A stretch of DNA of 64,000 nt from G963675935 sp963803125 (GCA_963803125.1 CAWDLR010000003.1:1860001-1924000), one strand, 5' to 3'; positions 25,557 to 34,087 are shown, counted from the first letter of the stretch. Numbers and translations are program-made. Notes: generated by a model not told the origin, from the sequence alone.

Positions 25557-26969
25557 ATGACCCCCAAGGAAGTGTTGGCGCTATGCCGGGAAAAGGATGT
25601 GAAGGCCGTCGATCTGCGATTCATGGACTTCCCCGGCCTCTGGCAGCACTTTACCATCCCCGTCAACAAGCTCGAGGAGGACGTTTTTGAGGACGGCCTG
25701 GGCTTCGATGGCTCGAGCATCCGCGGCTGGCAGGCGATCAACGAGAGCGACATGCTCGTGGTTCCCCAGCCCGAAACCGCCGTACTCGATCCGTTCTGCA
25801 AGATCCCGACCCTGTCGATGATCTGCAACATTCAGGACCCGATCACCCGCGAGGACTATACCCGCGACCCGCGAAACGTGGCCCGCAAGGCGGTCAATTA
25901 TCTGAAGAGCACGGGCGTGGGCGACACCTGCTTCATCGGCCCGGAAGCCGAGTTCTTCATCTTCGACGACATGCGCTGCGATCAGACGGCCAATTCCGGC
26001 TACTACTTCCTCGACAGCATCGAGGGACAGTGGAACCGCGGCCGCGAGGAGAATCCGAACCTGGGCTACAAGCTGCGGTACAAGGAGGGCTACTTCCCCG
26101 TTCCGCCGGCCGACCAGATGATGGACATCCGCAACGAGATGATGCAGACGATGATCGAGTGCGGCATGAGCATCGAGGCCCAGCACCACGAAGTGGCCAC
26201 CGGCGGACAGTCGGAGATCGACCTGAAGTTCGACAACCTCGTCGCCATGGCCGACAAGTGCATGATGTTCAAGTACATCATTAAGAACGTGGCGAAGAAG
26301 TACGGCAAGACCGTCACCTTCATGCCCAAGCCGCTGTTTGGCGACAACGGATCGGGCATGCACACGCACATTTCGATCTGGAAGGGCGGCCAGCCCCTGT
26401 TTGCCGGCAGCGGCTATGCGGGCCTGAGCGACATGGCCATTTACGCCATCGGCGGCATCTTGAAGCACACCCCCGCGCTGTGCGGCATCTGCAACCCGAC
26501 CACCAACAGCTACAAGCGGCTGGTGCCGGGCTTCGAGGCCCCGGTCAATCTGGCCTATTCGCAGCGGAACCGCTCGGCCGCCGTCCGCATCCCAATGTAC
26601 AGCCCGAACCCGAAGGCCAAGCGGCTCGAGTTCCGCTGCCCCGACCCGAGCTGCAACCCGTATTTGTCGTTCTCGGCGGTGCTGATGGCGGCGATCGACG
26701 GGATTCAGAACAAGATCGACCCGGGCGAGCCGTTGGACAAAGACATTTACGACCTCGATCCCGAGGAGATGAAGAACGTGCCGCAGGCCCCCGGTTCACT
26801 GGAAGAGGCGCTCAGGGCGTTGCGGGCCGACCACGAGTTCCTGCTCCGCGGCAACGTCTTCACCCCCGACGTGATCGATACCTGGATCTGGTACAAGACG
26901 GTCAACGAAGTCCAGGCGATGCAGTTGCGTCCGCATCCCTATGAGTTCTGCTTGTACTATGACATTTGA
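25557..26969 (+). CDS. glnA: Type I glutamine synthetase
   Basis: 470 residues, the normal GSI length. Motifs: DGSSIRGWQAINESDM, the ATP/metal region GPEAEFFIFDD, EVATGGQSEIDLKFD, KPLFGDNGSGMHTHIS, and NRSAAVRIP. DKDIYDLDPEE matches the loop with the adenylylated Tyr of enteric GSI, so control by an adenylyltransferase is possible. It makes glutamine from glutamate, ammonia and ATP. Start 25557 has the strong AAAAAGGAGGGG; an ATG at 25527 is also in frame but lacks this. Transcribed alone. Confidence 0.96.
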   Translation: MTPKEVLALCREKDVKAVDLRFMDFPGLWQHFTIPVNKLEEDVFEDGLGFDGSSIRGWQAINESDMLVVPQPETAVLDPFCKIPTLSMICNIQDPITREDYTRDPRNVARKAVNYLKSTGVGDTCFIGPEAEFFIFDDMRCDQTANSGYYFLDSIEGQWNRGREENPNLGYKLRYKEGYFPVPPADQMMDIRNEMMQTMIECGMSIEAQHHEVATGGQSEIDLKFDNLVAMADKCMMFKYIIKNVAKKYGKTVTFMPKPLFGDNGSGMHTHISIWKGGQPLFAGSGYAGLSDMAIYAIGGILKHTPALCGICNPTTNSYKRLVPGFEAPVNLAYSQRNRSAAVRIPMYSPNPKAKRLEFRCPDPSCNPYLSFSAVLMAAIDGIQNKIDPGEPLDKDIYDLDPEEMKNVPQAPGSLEEALRALRADHEFLLRGNVFTPDVIDTWIWYKTVNEVQAMQLRPHPYEFCLYYDI

Positions 26970-26974
26970 GAAAG

Positions 26975-27036
26975 GGCTAGGGGCTAGGGATTAGGGATTG
27001 GGGATTAGGGATTGGAAGACCGCTTGCGGTTTCGCA
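26975..27036. repeat. Direct repeats (GGGATTAGGGATT) plus a family L element
   Basis: Tandem units GGGCTAG/GGGATTA/GGGATTG (26975-27014) followed by CCGCTTGCGGTTTCGCA (27020-27036). Farther on, CCACTATCCACTGGCC is a second small direct repeat (27057-27090). Confidence 0.7.
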
Positions 27037-27209
27037 TCAGTCGCTGGCCAATGCCCACTATCCACTGGCCACTATCCACTATCCACTCCCGCAATTGGCA
27101 CGGTCCTGAGCCCGATGGGGCGTCCGCCGCAGGTCGCTCCGTCGGGCCGGGCCTTTTCTTGGGCAAAGACCTTGCTTCGCCGATTCCCATCTGTTAGGGT
27201 CAAACGGCG

Positions 27210-27509
27210 ATGGAAGAAATCACCAACAGTTCGGCGACGCGCAAGGTGATCGTCATCAATCCGGCGGGGCTGCACGCGCGGCCGAGCCTGGCAGTCTCAC
27301 AGACCGTCCGCGCTTCGCAATCGACGGTCGAAATCCGCACCGCCGGTCTGACCATCAACGCCGCCGACGTGCTGCAACTCCTTTCGCTCGGCGCAGCGCG
27401 GGGGACCAAGCTGACCCTCTCGGCGGTCGGCCCGGACGCCGAGCAGGTTCTCGATGCGCTCGCCCGGCAATTTGCCGACGGTTTCGGCTTGTGCAGCGGG
27501 AAAGACTGA
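27210..27509 (+). CDS. HPr-like PTS phosphocarrier protein
   Basis: 99 residues. NPAGLHARPS contains the phosphorylated His (H22), 31 residues before D53, which aligns with the regulatory Ser46 of HPr (NAADVLQLLSLGAARG). HPr passes phosphate from enzyme I to sugar-specific enzyme II proteins; in planctomycetes, which often lack full sugar PTS systems, it may act in regulation. No enzyme I or II gene is nearby. The ribosome site is weak. It is convergent with mscL, 3 bases apart. Confidence 0.88.
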   Translation: MEEITNSSATRKVIVINPAGLHARPSLAVSQTVRASQSTVEIRTAGLTINAADVLQLLSLGAARGTKLTLSAVGPDAEQVLDALARQFADGFGLCSGKD

Positions 27510-27512
27510 TCG

Positions 27513-27932
27513 TCATTGTTCGAGCTGCGACGTGCAATGGGCACATCGCTTCGCCTTCAGCGGAATCTTGGAAAGGCACTGCGGGCACTCCTTGGTGGTC
27601 GGCGCCGCCGGCGGCAGCATGATCTTCTTGACTCGATTCATCTGCCTGACGACCAGGAACATACAGAAGGCCACAATCAAGAAATCCAAGATCGTGTTGA
27701 GAAATGTGCCGTAGTTGATCGTTACGGCGCGAGGAGTCCCGGCGCCCATCAGTGTGATGGAGAGTTTTGAGAAGTCCAAACCTCCCAACAGGGCCCCGAT
27801 CGGCGGCATAATGACGTCGTTCACCAGCGAGGTGACGATCTTGCCGAAGGCGCCGCCGATGATGATGCCCACGGCCATGTCCACCGCATTGCCTTTGACT
27901 GCGAACTCGCGAAACTCGCTCAACATGCCCAT
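27513..27932 (-). CDS. mscL: Large-conductance mechanosensitive channel MscL with C-terminal zinc ribbon
   Basis: 139 residues from ATG 27932, preceded by GGAGGAG. FREFAVKGNAVDMAVGIIIGGAFGKIVTSLVNDVIMPPIGALLGG is the first membrane helix region of MscL (shown here as the family hallmark in pieces: KGNAVDMAVG and VNDVIMPPIG), with a second helix ILDFLIVAFCMFLVV. The protein opens under membrane tension to release solutes after osmotic downshock. The C-terminus adds a CPQC ... CAHC zinc ribbon absent from E. coli MscL. The frame is open upstream to 28139, but without homology. Confidence 0.93.
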   Translation of the reverse strand: MGMLSEFREFAVKGNAVDMAVGIIIGGAFGKIVTSLVNDVIMPPIGALLGGLDFSKLSITLMGAGTPRAVTINYGTFLNTILDFLIVAFCMFLVVRQMNRVKKIMLPPAAPTTKECPQCLSKIPLKAKRCAHCTSQLEQ

Positions 27933-28239
27933 AATCGTCTCCTCCATTTCATGCAAAGAGAGTGCGATATCGCCGCCGCGCGGCGGCGTTGCCGGAATTT
28001 GGCGGAATTCTACCGCCGCGGTCCGATTGGGTCCACTCTGACGAGAATGCGTTTTTTGCGGTTCCGAACCTGGTCGTCGCGGCGCCGCCGCCGGCCGCAG
28101 GCCGTCACATCTGCCGTTTCGGAGAACGCTTTGTGACATTCTGCGCGAGTTACATGTTCACGATGTCTCGCGGCATCCGAAGATAATTGGGGGAATCAGG
28201 AGGAACTGTAGCGGCCAATGGCGTAGAGGAGCAAGAGCC

Positions 28240-28887
28240 ATGCGGTGGACTGGATGGATTCTGGCGATAGCGGTCGGCTGGGCGAGCGTGGCCGACGGCC
28301 AATCTTGTTGCCGGCGAAGCGGCGGATGCCTGACGGGTTACTTTGGTCCATTGAGCGGCGAGGCCTGCTGCTCGCCGCCGGGTTTCTCGGTGAGTGCCTG
28401 GCCGGGCCCCTGTTGCTGCTATGCAAATCCGTGCCCCTGCTGCGACAACGCCTGGGACGGCTACTGCGCACATCATGCGAGGGCTCAGGCATTCTGGGCG
28501 CAGGTCGGTGTGCCGAAGAACTGTGGCTCCTGTTGCCGTTGCGCTCCGTCGAGAACGCAGGCGATGGGCTGCGCAGTTTGTTCCGGCTCTCCGTCGCCGG
28601 CCGCACAGCCGATGACTGCGCCGGTGGTCGAGGCTCCTGCTCCCGGCGCGCAGTCTGGGCCTTCGCTTCCGCCGGCCGGCAGTTCAGCCAAGGAGGCAGT
28701 GCCGTCCACGGCGGAGCCCGGTTCCGCCTCGCCCGCCCCGCGGCCGGTGCCTCCGCCTCCACCGGTTCCCGACTCGTCGCGCAAAATGCCCAATCCGTCC
28801 GCCGCGCCCGCCTCGATTTCGCCATCACAACCGCTGAAGCCGTCGGAGGACGCGTTTCGCGGATTAGGGCAGCTCTGGATACGCTGA
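28240..28887 (+). CDS. Small exported Cys- and Pro-rich protein
   Basis: 215 residues: a signal peptide (MRWTGWILAIAVGWASVADG), a Cys-rich segment of about 80 residues (QSCCRRSGGC, PGPCCCYANPCPCCDNAWDGYC, GSCCRCAPS) and a Pro/Ala/Ser-rich, probably unstructured C-terminal half. AGAGGAG precedes ATG. No known domain is evident. The Cys clusters could form disulfides or bind metal in the cell envelope. It resembles in style the Cys-rich protein at 29251. Confidence 0.65.
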   Translation: MRWTGWILAIAVGWASVADGQSCCRRSGGCLTGYFGPLSGEACCSPPGFSVSAWPGPCCCYANPCPCCDNAWDGYCAHHARAQAFWAQVGVPKNCGSCCRCAPSRTQAMGCAVCSGSPSPAAQPMTAPVVEAPAPGAQSGPSLPPAGSSAKEAVPSTAEPGSASPAPRPVPPPPPVPDSSRKMPNPSAAPASISPSQPLKPSEDAFRGLGQLWIR

Positions 28888-29250
28888 TCTCGACGACCAT
28901 GCCGGGAGAGCATGGTCGTCGCGTTGCCGAGCGGTCAGCGATCAGCTTTCAGCGGTCAGCAGGGCGGTCATGGACGTTCACAGTGCGGCTCCATCGCAGA
29001 AGCCTGAAGGCCGACCTCCTCATCAACAATAGCCGGCAGCCAACGGCCGCCGGTGAATCGCCATTTGGGCCAATGGCCGCCGATCGAGATTCTTAGGGGT
29101 CGTTGACGCACACGAATAGGCAAACTGCGCAAATAACGGCGACTGTGTCGAAAAGCGCGGTCGTGACGATTTTCTCGATTCTGCCGATTTGTTGGACGAT
29201 AACGTCTCTGGAAGACCTGCTGGTGACTGCGACAGGGGAGGACAAAAAAC
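28888..29250. other. Intergenic region with repeat debris
   Basis: 363 bases. It contains a GGTCAGCGATCAGCTTTCAG stretch (a similar motif lies near 50105) and a decayed family H palindrome at about 29030-29070 (AATAGCCGGCAGCC...GGCCGCCGG). I see no gene. Confidence 0.55.
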
Positions 29251-29964
29251 GTGAAAAGGGTACTACTCTTCGGTCTGCTTGTGGGAATGTTGGCGGCCGG
29301 CATTGGTTGCGGTACGTGCCAACAGTGCTCTTGCTGCCATCCGTGCGGCTGCGGTTGCTGTGGCGATGAGTGCAACGGTTGTTGCGGTTCCGGCTGCGCG
29401 TCATGCACCCCACGCCGAGCGGTCGCCGCCTGTGATGATTGCTGCAACTGCGGCTGCGCAAGACCCTGTGGGCCATTGGGTTGTCGCAGTTGTTCTCCCT
29501 GCGGTTGTTCTTCTTGCGGCTGTTCTCCCTGCGGCGATTGCGGTTGCGATCCGTGCGCCGATCCGTGTGCAAACTGCTGCCCACGTCCCTGGTATCGCGG
29601 GCCGCTGAGTTGCTTCTTCGCCCTGTTTACGCCGAACTGTTGGTGCGGGCCGAGTTGCGGTCCGCGTTATTGGGGTGACTTCTACAGCGATCCGCCCGAT
29701 TGCGAGGATCCCTGCGACCGTTGCGGCAACTACACTGGTTGCGGTTGCGGTTGCGGCGGCGGCTATGGCGGCGGCTGCGGTTGCCACAATAACTACGGCG
29801 GTTCCTATTCCAGTCCCGGCCGCACTGGCGGCGGCGGCTATGGAAACGGCGGCATGCCGGTGCCGGATGGGGCGCAATTCAACCCGCAGACGGAGCGGGG
29901 AAATGGCCCGGCCCCAAACCCGGCTCCTGCGCCCCACAGGGCCATCCGCCCAGATTCGCAATAA
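29251..29964 (+). CDS. Very Cys-rich predicted lipoprotein
   Basis: 237 residues from GTG 29251 (GGGAGG upstream). The N-terminus has a lipobox (LLVGMLAAGIGC), so it is probably lipidated. About 45 cysteines follow in runs of CC, CGC and CxxC (HPCGCGCCGDECNGCCGSGC; CGPLGCRSCSPCGCSSCG), then Gly/Tyr/Asn-rich repeats (GGYGGGCGCHNNYGGSY) and a Pro-rich tail. Codon use is biased by the repeats. No domain is recognised; planctomycetes commonly encode such envelope proteins. A clear terminator follows. Confidence 0.72.
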   Translation: MKRVLLFGLLVGMLAAGIGCGTCQQCSCCHPCGCGCCGDECNGCCGSGCASCTPRRAVAACDDCCNCGCARPCGPLGCRSCSPCGCSSCGCSPCGDCGCDPCADPCANCCPRPWYRGPLSCFFALFTPNCWCGPSCGPRYWGDFYSDPPDCEDPCDRCGNYTGCGCGCGGGYGGGCGCHNNYGGSYSSPGRTGGGGYGNGGMPVPDGAQFNPQTERGNGPAPNPAPAPHRAIRPDSQ

Positions 29965-30005
29965 GCGACCCGCCAAGAAACCAGACGAAAAAACCTACCA
30001 TCGCA

Positions 30006-30045
30006 CGGAGCGCGAGCTTGTCGCCCGCGCTCCGCTCGTTTTTCT
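30006..30045 (+). terminator. Rho-independent terminator of the Cys-rich lipoprotein gene
   Basis: A 9-bp stem CGGAGCGCG / CGCGCTCCG with an 11-base loop, then CTCG and TTTTT. It begins 42 bases past the stop. Confidence 0.82.
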
Positions 30046-30069
30046 TGAGCGGTCGTGAAGCGCGGTCGC

Positions 30070-30141
30070 TGTAGGAGGCGACTCCTGTCGCCGATTGTGG
30101 CCCCGCACCGGTGCCGTCGGCGACAGGAGTCGCCTCCTACA
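30070..30141. repeat. Paired palindrome, family F
   Basis: TGTAGGAGGCGACTCCTGTC... and the inverse, with self-complementary GGCGAC-tcct-GTCGCC cores. On the minus strand its TAG forms the stop codon of the PCMT gene. Other copies: 36490 and 37823. Confidence 0.95.
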
Positions 30142-30868
30142 GGCGATCCACCGGTCTGCTGGCCTCGCCGGTCATCGGCACGAACTGGACTGGCGCCACG
30201 CGATTGCGTTGCAGGCCACCGTCGAGTTGCTTTTCGATCAAGAGCAGTTCCTGATTGTGACCGCCGACGGGAATCACCAGCCGGCCGCCGGGGGCAAGCT
30301 GGTCGATCAGCGGCGGCGGCACATGTTCCGGCGCGGCGCTGACCACAATCACGTCGAACGGGGCCTCTTCCGGCCAGCCTTGGTAGCCGTCGCCACAACG
30401 AACGCTCACGTTGGCGTATCCGAGGGCGGCCAGCCGCTGGCGGGCAGCGGTGGCCAAGGCCTCCAGGATCTCGATCCCATAGACGTGCTTGCACAGCCCG
30501 GCGAGAACTGCCGCTTCATAGCCCGAACCTACCCCCACCTCCAAAGCGCGGTCTTCCGGCAAGGGCCGGGCAAGCTGCACCATCAGCGCCACGATGTACG
30601 GCTGCGAAATCGTCTGGCCGAACCCGATCGGCAGCGGATGGTCCTCGTAGGCGTGCCTCTTGAGCTCCGCTGGAACGAATCGCTCGCGGGGGATTCGGCT
30701 TATGACTCTCAGCACCCGCGGATCGGTAATGTCGCGATCCCAGAGCTGCTCCGCGACCATCTTCCGCCGCGCCGCGGCGAAATGATCCTCCTCGCGCTCG
30801 GGTTGGTCGCCCGGCTCCTCGCGATCGGCGTCGGACGACAAATCGGAATCGGCGGGACGGTGGAACAC
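30137..30868 (-). CDS. pcm: Protein-L-isoaspartate O-methyltransferase
   Basis: 243 residues with the PCMT landmarks: RRKMVAEQLWDRDI, FVPAELKRHAYEDHPLPIGFGQTISQP (split here: AYEDHPLPIGFGQTIS), the SAM site ALEVGVGSGYEAAVLA, and DVIVVSAAPEHVP. The enzyme methylates abnormal isoaspartyl residues to start protein repair. The N-terminus is about 30 residues longer than usual and acidic; a start at the internal Met 37 cannot be excluded. The last residues and stop codon run into a family F palindrome. Confidence 0.9.
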   Translation of the reverse strand: MFHRPADSDLSSDADREEPGDQPEREEDHFAAARRKMVAEQLWDRDITDPRVLRVISRIPRERFVPAELKRHAYEDHPLPIGFGQTISQPYIVALMVQLARPLPEDRALEVGVGSGYEAAVLAGLCKHVYGIEILEALATAARQRLAALGYANVSVRCGDGYQGWPEEAPFDVIVVSAAPEHVPPPLIDQLAPGGRLVIPVGGHNQELLLIEKQLDGGLQRNRVAPVQFVPMTGEASRPVDRL

Positions 30869-31049
30869 GTTTCACCAGAAAAGGGGGATAACCGGCACTC
30901 TGCCCACGAGCCCACAAGGGAATTCTAGCGATTCTCCTTCCACGGAACAATCGCGCACGAGATCGGCCGTCCTTGCCAAGCAAGGGGGTGTGGGGGTAAA
31001 TTGAGCAACGGGATGTTTCTTAAGGATCAAAAGTACAGGAGCCCTTTCC

Positions 31050-33317
31050 ATGAAGACCTCGCTCAGCTTTTCGTTTCTCGCGGTCATGCTGCTTTTGTCA
31101 CCCCAGGGACTTGCCGCCGAGGACGATGCAGCCACGCCGCTGGTTGATTACGTCCGCCCGCTGGTCGGCACTTTCGGCGAGGGAGACACCTATCCCGGCC
31201 CCACCGCCCCGTTCGGAATGGTCCAGCTTAGTCCCGACACCGACCGAAGTCTCTGCTCGGGCTACGCCTATTCCGATCCGACGATTCTCGGCTTCAGCAT
31301 GACGCATCTGAGCGGGACCGGCTGTCCCGATCTGGCCGACTTCCTCTTCATGCCCCAAGTCGGGCCGCCGCAACTGAACGCCGGCGACAAGAAAGATCCG
31401 AAGTCCGGTTATCAGTCGTTGTTTTCCCACGCCGACGAGGCGGCGTCGATCGGATACTATCGGGTGAAACTGCTGAAGTCGGGCGTCAACGTCGAGTTGA
31501 CCGCGGCGGACCGCGCGGGAATGTTCCGCATGACCTTCCCGCAAAGCGACCAGTCGTCGATCCTCATCGACCTCAGCCACGTGCTCGGCCGAGTGGTCTG
31601 GTCGCGGCTCCGCGTCGAGAGCCAGCCGGGCGCCCAGGCTTTGGACACGGTCACGGGCTTTCATCTCGCCAGCGGCTGGGGACCGGATCGGCCGCTCTAT
31701 TTCGCGGCGAAATTCTCGCGGCCGTTCGATGATTTCACCATCTTCAGCGATGGCAAGCCCGTCGTTTACAACACCTATCGCTTCCGCAGCAGCCGCGAAG
31801 CCTCCGGCCCGAAGCTCCGTTTCCTGGCCAAGTACAAGACGGGCAAGGACGAGCCGATCCTGGTCAAGGTGGGCATCTCGGCCATCAGCGCCGCCAACGC
31901 CATGAAGAATCTCGAAGCCGACATCCCCGCGTGGGACTTCGACCGCGTCGTCCGCGAAACCCGGGCGAAATGGGAACGCGAACTGAGCAAGATCAAGATC
32001 GAAGGCTCGACCTGGGACAAGCGGACGCTCTACACCGGCATGTACCACTGCTTCAACACGCCGAACCTCTACCAGGACGTGACCGGCGAGTATCTCGGAT
32101 TAGACCACAACGTCCATCAGGCGAAGGGCTTTACGAACTACGCCCTCTATTCGCTCTGGGACACGTTCCGCGCCGAGCATCCGTTGTTCACGCTGATCCA
32201 ATCGCAGCGCGACGCCGACATGATCAACTCGATGCTGGCCCATTACGACCAGAGCGTCGAGCATCTGCTGCCCGTCTGGCAACTGCCGAGCAATGAGAAC
32301 TGGTGCATGATCGGCTACCATGCCGTGCCGGTGATCGCCGACGGTTTCCTCAAGGGCGTCAAGGGCTTCGATCCCCAGCGGGCGTACGAGGCGGTGAGGA
32401 CCACCGCGACCAATCCGCATTACGACAGCGTGGCCACCTACGATAAACTCGGCTGGGTCCCCTACGACAAGGAGAACGAGTCGATCTCGAAGACGTTGGA
32501 ATACGCCTTCGACGATTATTGCGTCGCCCAGATGGCCAAGGCGCTGGGCAAAACCGACGATTACGAGCACTTCATGCACCGGGCCGCCAGTTACAAGAAC
32601 ATCTTCGACCCGTCGATTGGCTTGATGCGGAGCAAGGACTCGCACGGCAAATGGAAGGCCAACTTCGATCCGCACAGTTGGGACACCGGCGACGTGACTG
32701 AGGGCACGAGTTGGCAATACTCCTGGTTTGTTCCGCAGGACGTGCCGGGACTGATTAAGTTGATGGGCGGCAACGAGAAATTCGTCAACAAGCTCGACCA
32801 ATTGTTCCACGCCAGCGAAAATCCTCAGCCCGACGTACACGGCTTCATCGGCGAATACTGGCACGGCAACGAGCCGAGCCATCACATCATCTACCTCTAC
32901 AGCTACGCCGGCGCGCCGTGGAAGACACAGTCCCGCGTACACCAGGTGATGAAGACCCAGTACGGCGACAAGCCGGAATCGCTCAGCGGCAACGACGACT
33001 GCGGGCAGATGTCGGCCTGGTACATCTTCTCGATGCTCGGCTTCTATCCGGTCTGCCCGGCGTCCGATTATTACGTGATCGGCAGCCCGGCGGTGAAGAA
33101 GGCCGAGGTGCAACTGTCCAGCGGCAAGATGCTCACCGTCACGGCGGAGGGGCTTTCGGACAAGAACATCTACGTGCAGTCGTTGGTGGTCAACGGCAAG
33201 CCCTGGACTTCGCCGTTTCTGCCGTATCGCGAAATCAAGGACGGCGGCACGCTCGCCTTCACGATGGGGCCGGAGCCGAACAAGCAATGGGGCATCGAAG
33301 GCAATCTGCCGGAATAG
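31050..33317 (+). CDS. Exported GH92 alpha-mannosidase
   Basis: 755 residues with a signal peptide (MKTSLSFSFLAVMLLLSPQGLAAE). GH92 landmarks: YVRPLVGTFGEGDTYPGPT with APFGMVQLSPDTD, SLWDTFRAEHPLFTL, HGNEPSHHIIYLYSYAGAP and LSGNDDCGQMSAWYIFS. The family consists of calcium-dependent exo-alpha-mannosidases (mostly alpha-1,2) that trim N-glycan or mannan side chains in the periplasm. The gene is followed by a large inverted repeat and no partner glycoside hydrolase, so its exact linkage is unknown. Confidence 0.93.
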   Translation: MKTSLSFSFLAVMLLLSPQGLAAEDDAATPLVDYVRPLVGTFGEGDTYPGPTAPFGMVQLSPDTDRSLCSGYAYSDPTILGFSMTHLSGTGCPDLADFLFMPQVGPPQLNAGDKKDPKSGYQSLFSHADEAASIGYYRVKLLKSGVNVELTAADRAGMFRMTFPQSDQSSILIDLSHVLGRVVWSRLRVESQPGAQALDTVTGFHLASGWGPDRPLYFAAKFSRPFDDFTIFSDGKPVVYNTYRFRSSREASGPKLRFLAKYKTGKDEPILVKVGISAISAANAMKNLEADIPAWDFDRVVRETRAKWERELSKIKIEGSTWDKRTLYTGMYHCFNTPNLYQDVTGEYLGLDHNVHQAKGFTNYALYSLWDTFRAEHPLFTLIQSQRDADMINSMLAHYDQSVEHLLPVWQLPSNENWCMIGYHAVPVIADGFLKGVKGFDPQRAYEAVRTTATNPHYDSVATYDKLGWVPYDKENESISKTLEYAFDDYCVAQMAKALGKTDDYEHFMHRAASYKNIFDPSIGLMRSKDSHGKWKANFDPHSWDTGDVTEGTSWQYSWFVPQDVPGLIKLMGGNEKFVNKLDQLFHASENPQPDVHGFIGEYWHGNEPSHHIIYLYSYAGAPWKTQSRVHQVMKTQYGDKPESLSGNDDCGQMSAWYIFSMLGFYPVCPASDYYVIGSPAVKKAEVQLSSGKMLTVTAEGLSDKNIYVQSLVVNGKPWTSPFLPYREIKDGGTLAFTMGPEPNKQWGIEGNLPE

Positions 33318-33344
33318 GCCTTCTGGCGCTCACCCGACGACAAC

Positions 33345-33543
33345 AGGGCTTACCACGGAGGCACGGAGAACACGGAGGCGGAACTCAGAAAACCACGGAT
33401 CAACACGGATAAACACAGATGAAGAAGAACGGATGCGGGATTTGTACCGCAAGCCGCTGGTAATCTGTGGTTTTCTGTGTTTATCTGTGGCTTCTGTTTG
33501 TTCCTGTTCGTTTTCTCCGTGTCCTCCGTGACTCCGTGGTGAG
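33345..33543. repeat. Large imperfect inverted repeat, family K (CACGGAGGCACGGAG type)
   Basis: The left arm has ACCACGGAGGCACGGAGAAC and ACCACGGATCAACACGGATA; the right arm has the complementary TAATCTGTGGTTTTCTGTG, TTTCTCCGTGTCCTCCGTGA and CTCCGTGGT. About 200 bp in all. It fills most of the 369-bp gap before the BlaI promoter. Confidence 0.82.
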
Positions 33544-33615
33544 CGCAACGCCGTAGCGCTAATTCCCGGCTATTGGCTCTCTCCCTCCTTCTTCGGAAAT
33601 TCTGTGGGATGCCCC

Positions 33616-33644
33616 TTGACACCTTACGGCAGGCGTCGTAGAAT
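33616..33644 (+). promoter_or_regulatory. Sigma-70-type promoter of the blaI-like gene
   Basis: TTGACA (33616-33621), 17-base spacer, TAGAAT (33639-33644), 43 bases before the ATG of the BlaI/MecI regulator. An operator-like palindrome overlaps the spacer and -10. Confidence 0.8.
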
Positions 33645-33670
33645 CAGGAGATCATACGGCACTCGCCGTA
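33625..33670 (+). promoter_or_regulatory. Twin operator for the BlaI/MecI-type repressor
   Basis: Two 16-base dyads with the same 6-4-6 layout and 30-base spacing: TACGGC-n4-GTCGTA (33625-33640, one mismatch) and TACGGC-n4-GCCGTA (33655-33670, perfect). The first covers the promoter spacer and -10, the second the start region, as expected for autorepression by a dimeric BlaI protein. Confidence 0.75.
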
Positions 33671-33686
33671 AGACCGGAGGATCGCG

Positions 33687-34076
33687 ATGGCCAAGTCGGT
33701 TGCCTCGTTGGGCGAGGTGGAAATTCAGGTGCTGCGGCTGGTTTGGCAGCATCAGCCCTGCACCGAGCGGCAGATCAGCGATCTGGTGCAGCAGGAGCGG
33801 GCGGTTGCCCGAACCACCGTGCTGAAGACCTTGCAGCGGCTGGAGGCCAAGGGGCTTTTGGCCCGTGTGGCCGGCGAAACACCGATCCGCTTCCGCGCGG
33901 TGTTCGACGAGGACCGCGTCCTGCCGGCCATGATCGGCCGCTTCGTCGAACGGGTGTTGGGCGGCTCGCCAGGGCCGCTGGTCGCCTATCTGGCCGACTC
34001 CGGCAAACTCTCCGAGAAAGACCTCAAAGCCCTGCGAACGATCGCCGAGAAGATGGGGCAAACAGAAACGAAGTGA
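33687..34076 (+). CDS. BlaI/MecI/CopY-family transcriptional repressor
   Basis: 129 residues: a winged helix-turn-helix (GEVEIQVLRLVWQHQPCTER, then QERAVARTTVLKTLQRLEAKGLLAR) and a helical dimerisation tail. The group represses a promoter until a membrane metallopeptidase of the BlaR1/M56 type triggers its cleavage. The next gene, 12 bases on, encodes exactly such a peptidase. Upstream lies a consensus promoter with two operator-like dyads. CGGAGG precedes the ATG. In planctomycetes this pair is widespread and not necessarily linked to beta-lactams. Confidence 0.93.
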   Translation: MAKSVASLGEVEIQVLRLVWQHQPCTERQISDLVQQERAVARTTVLKTLQRLEAKGLLARVAGETPIRFRAVFDEDRVLPAMIGRFVERVLGGSPGPLVAYLADSGKLSEKDLKALRTIAEKMGQTETK

Positions 34077-34087
34077 GCGGGCCCGCA

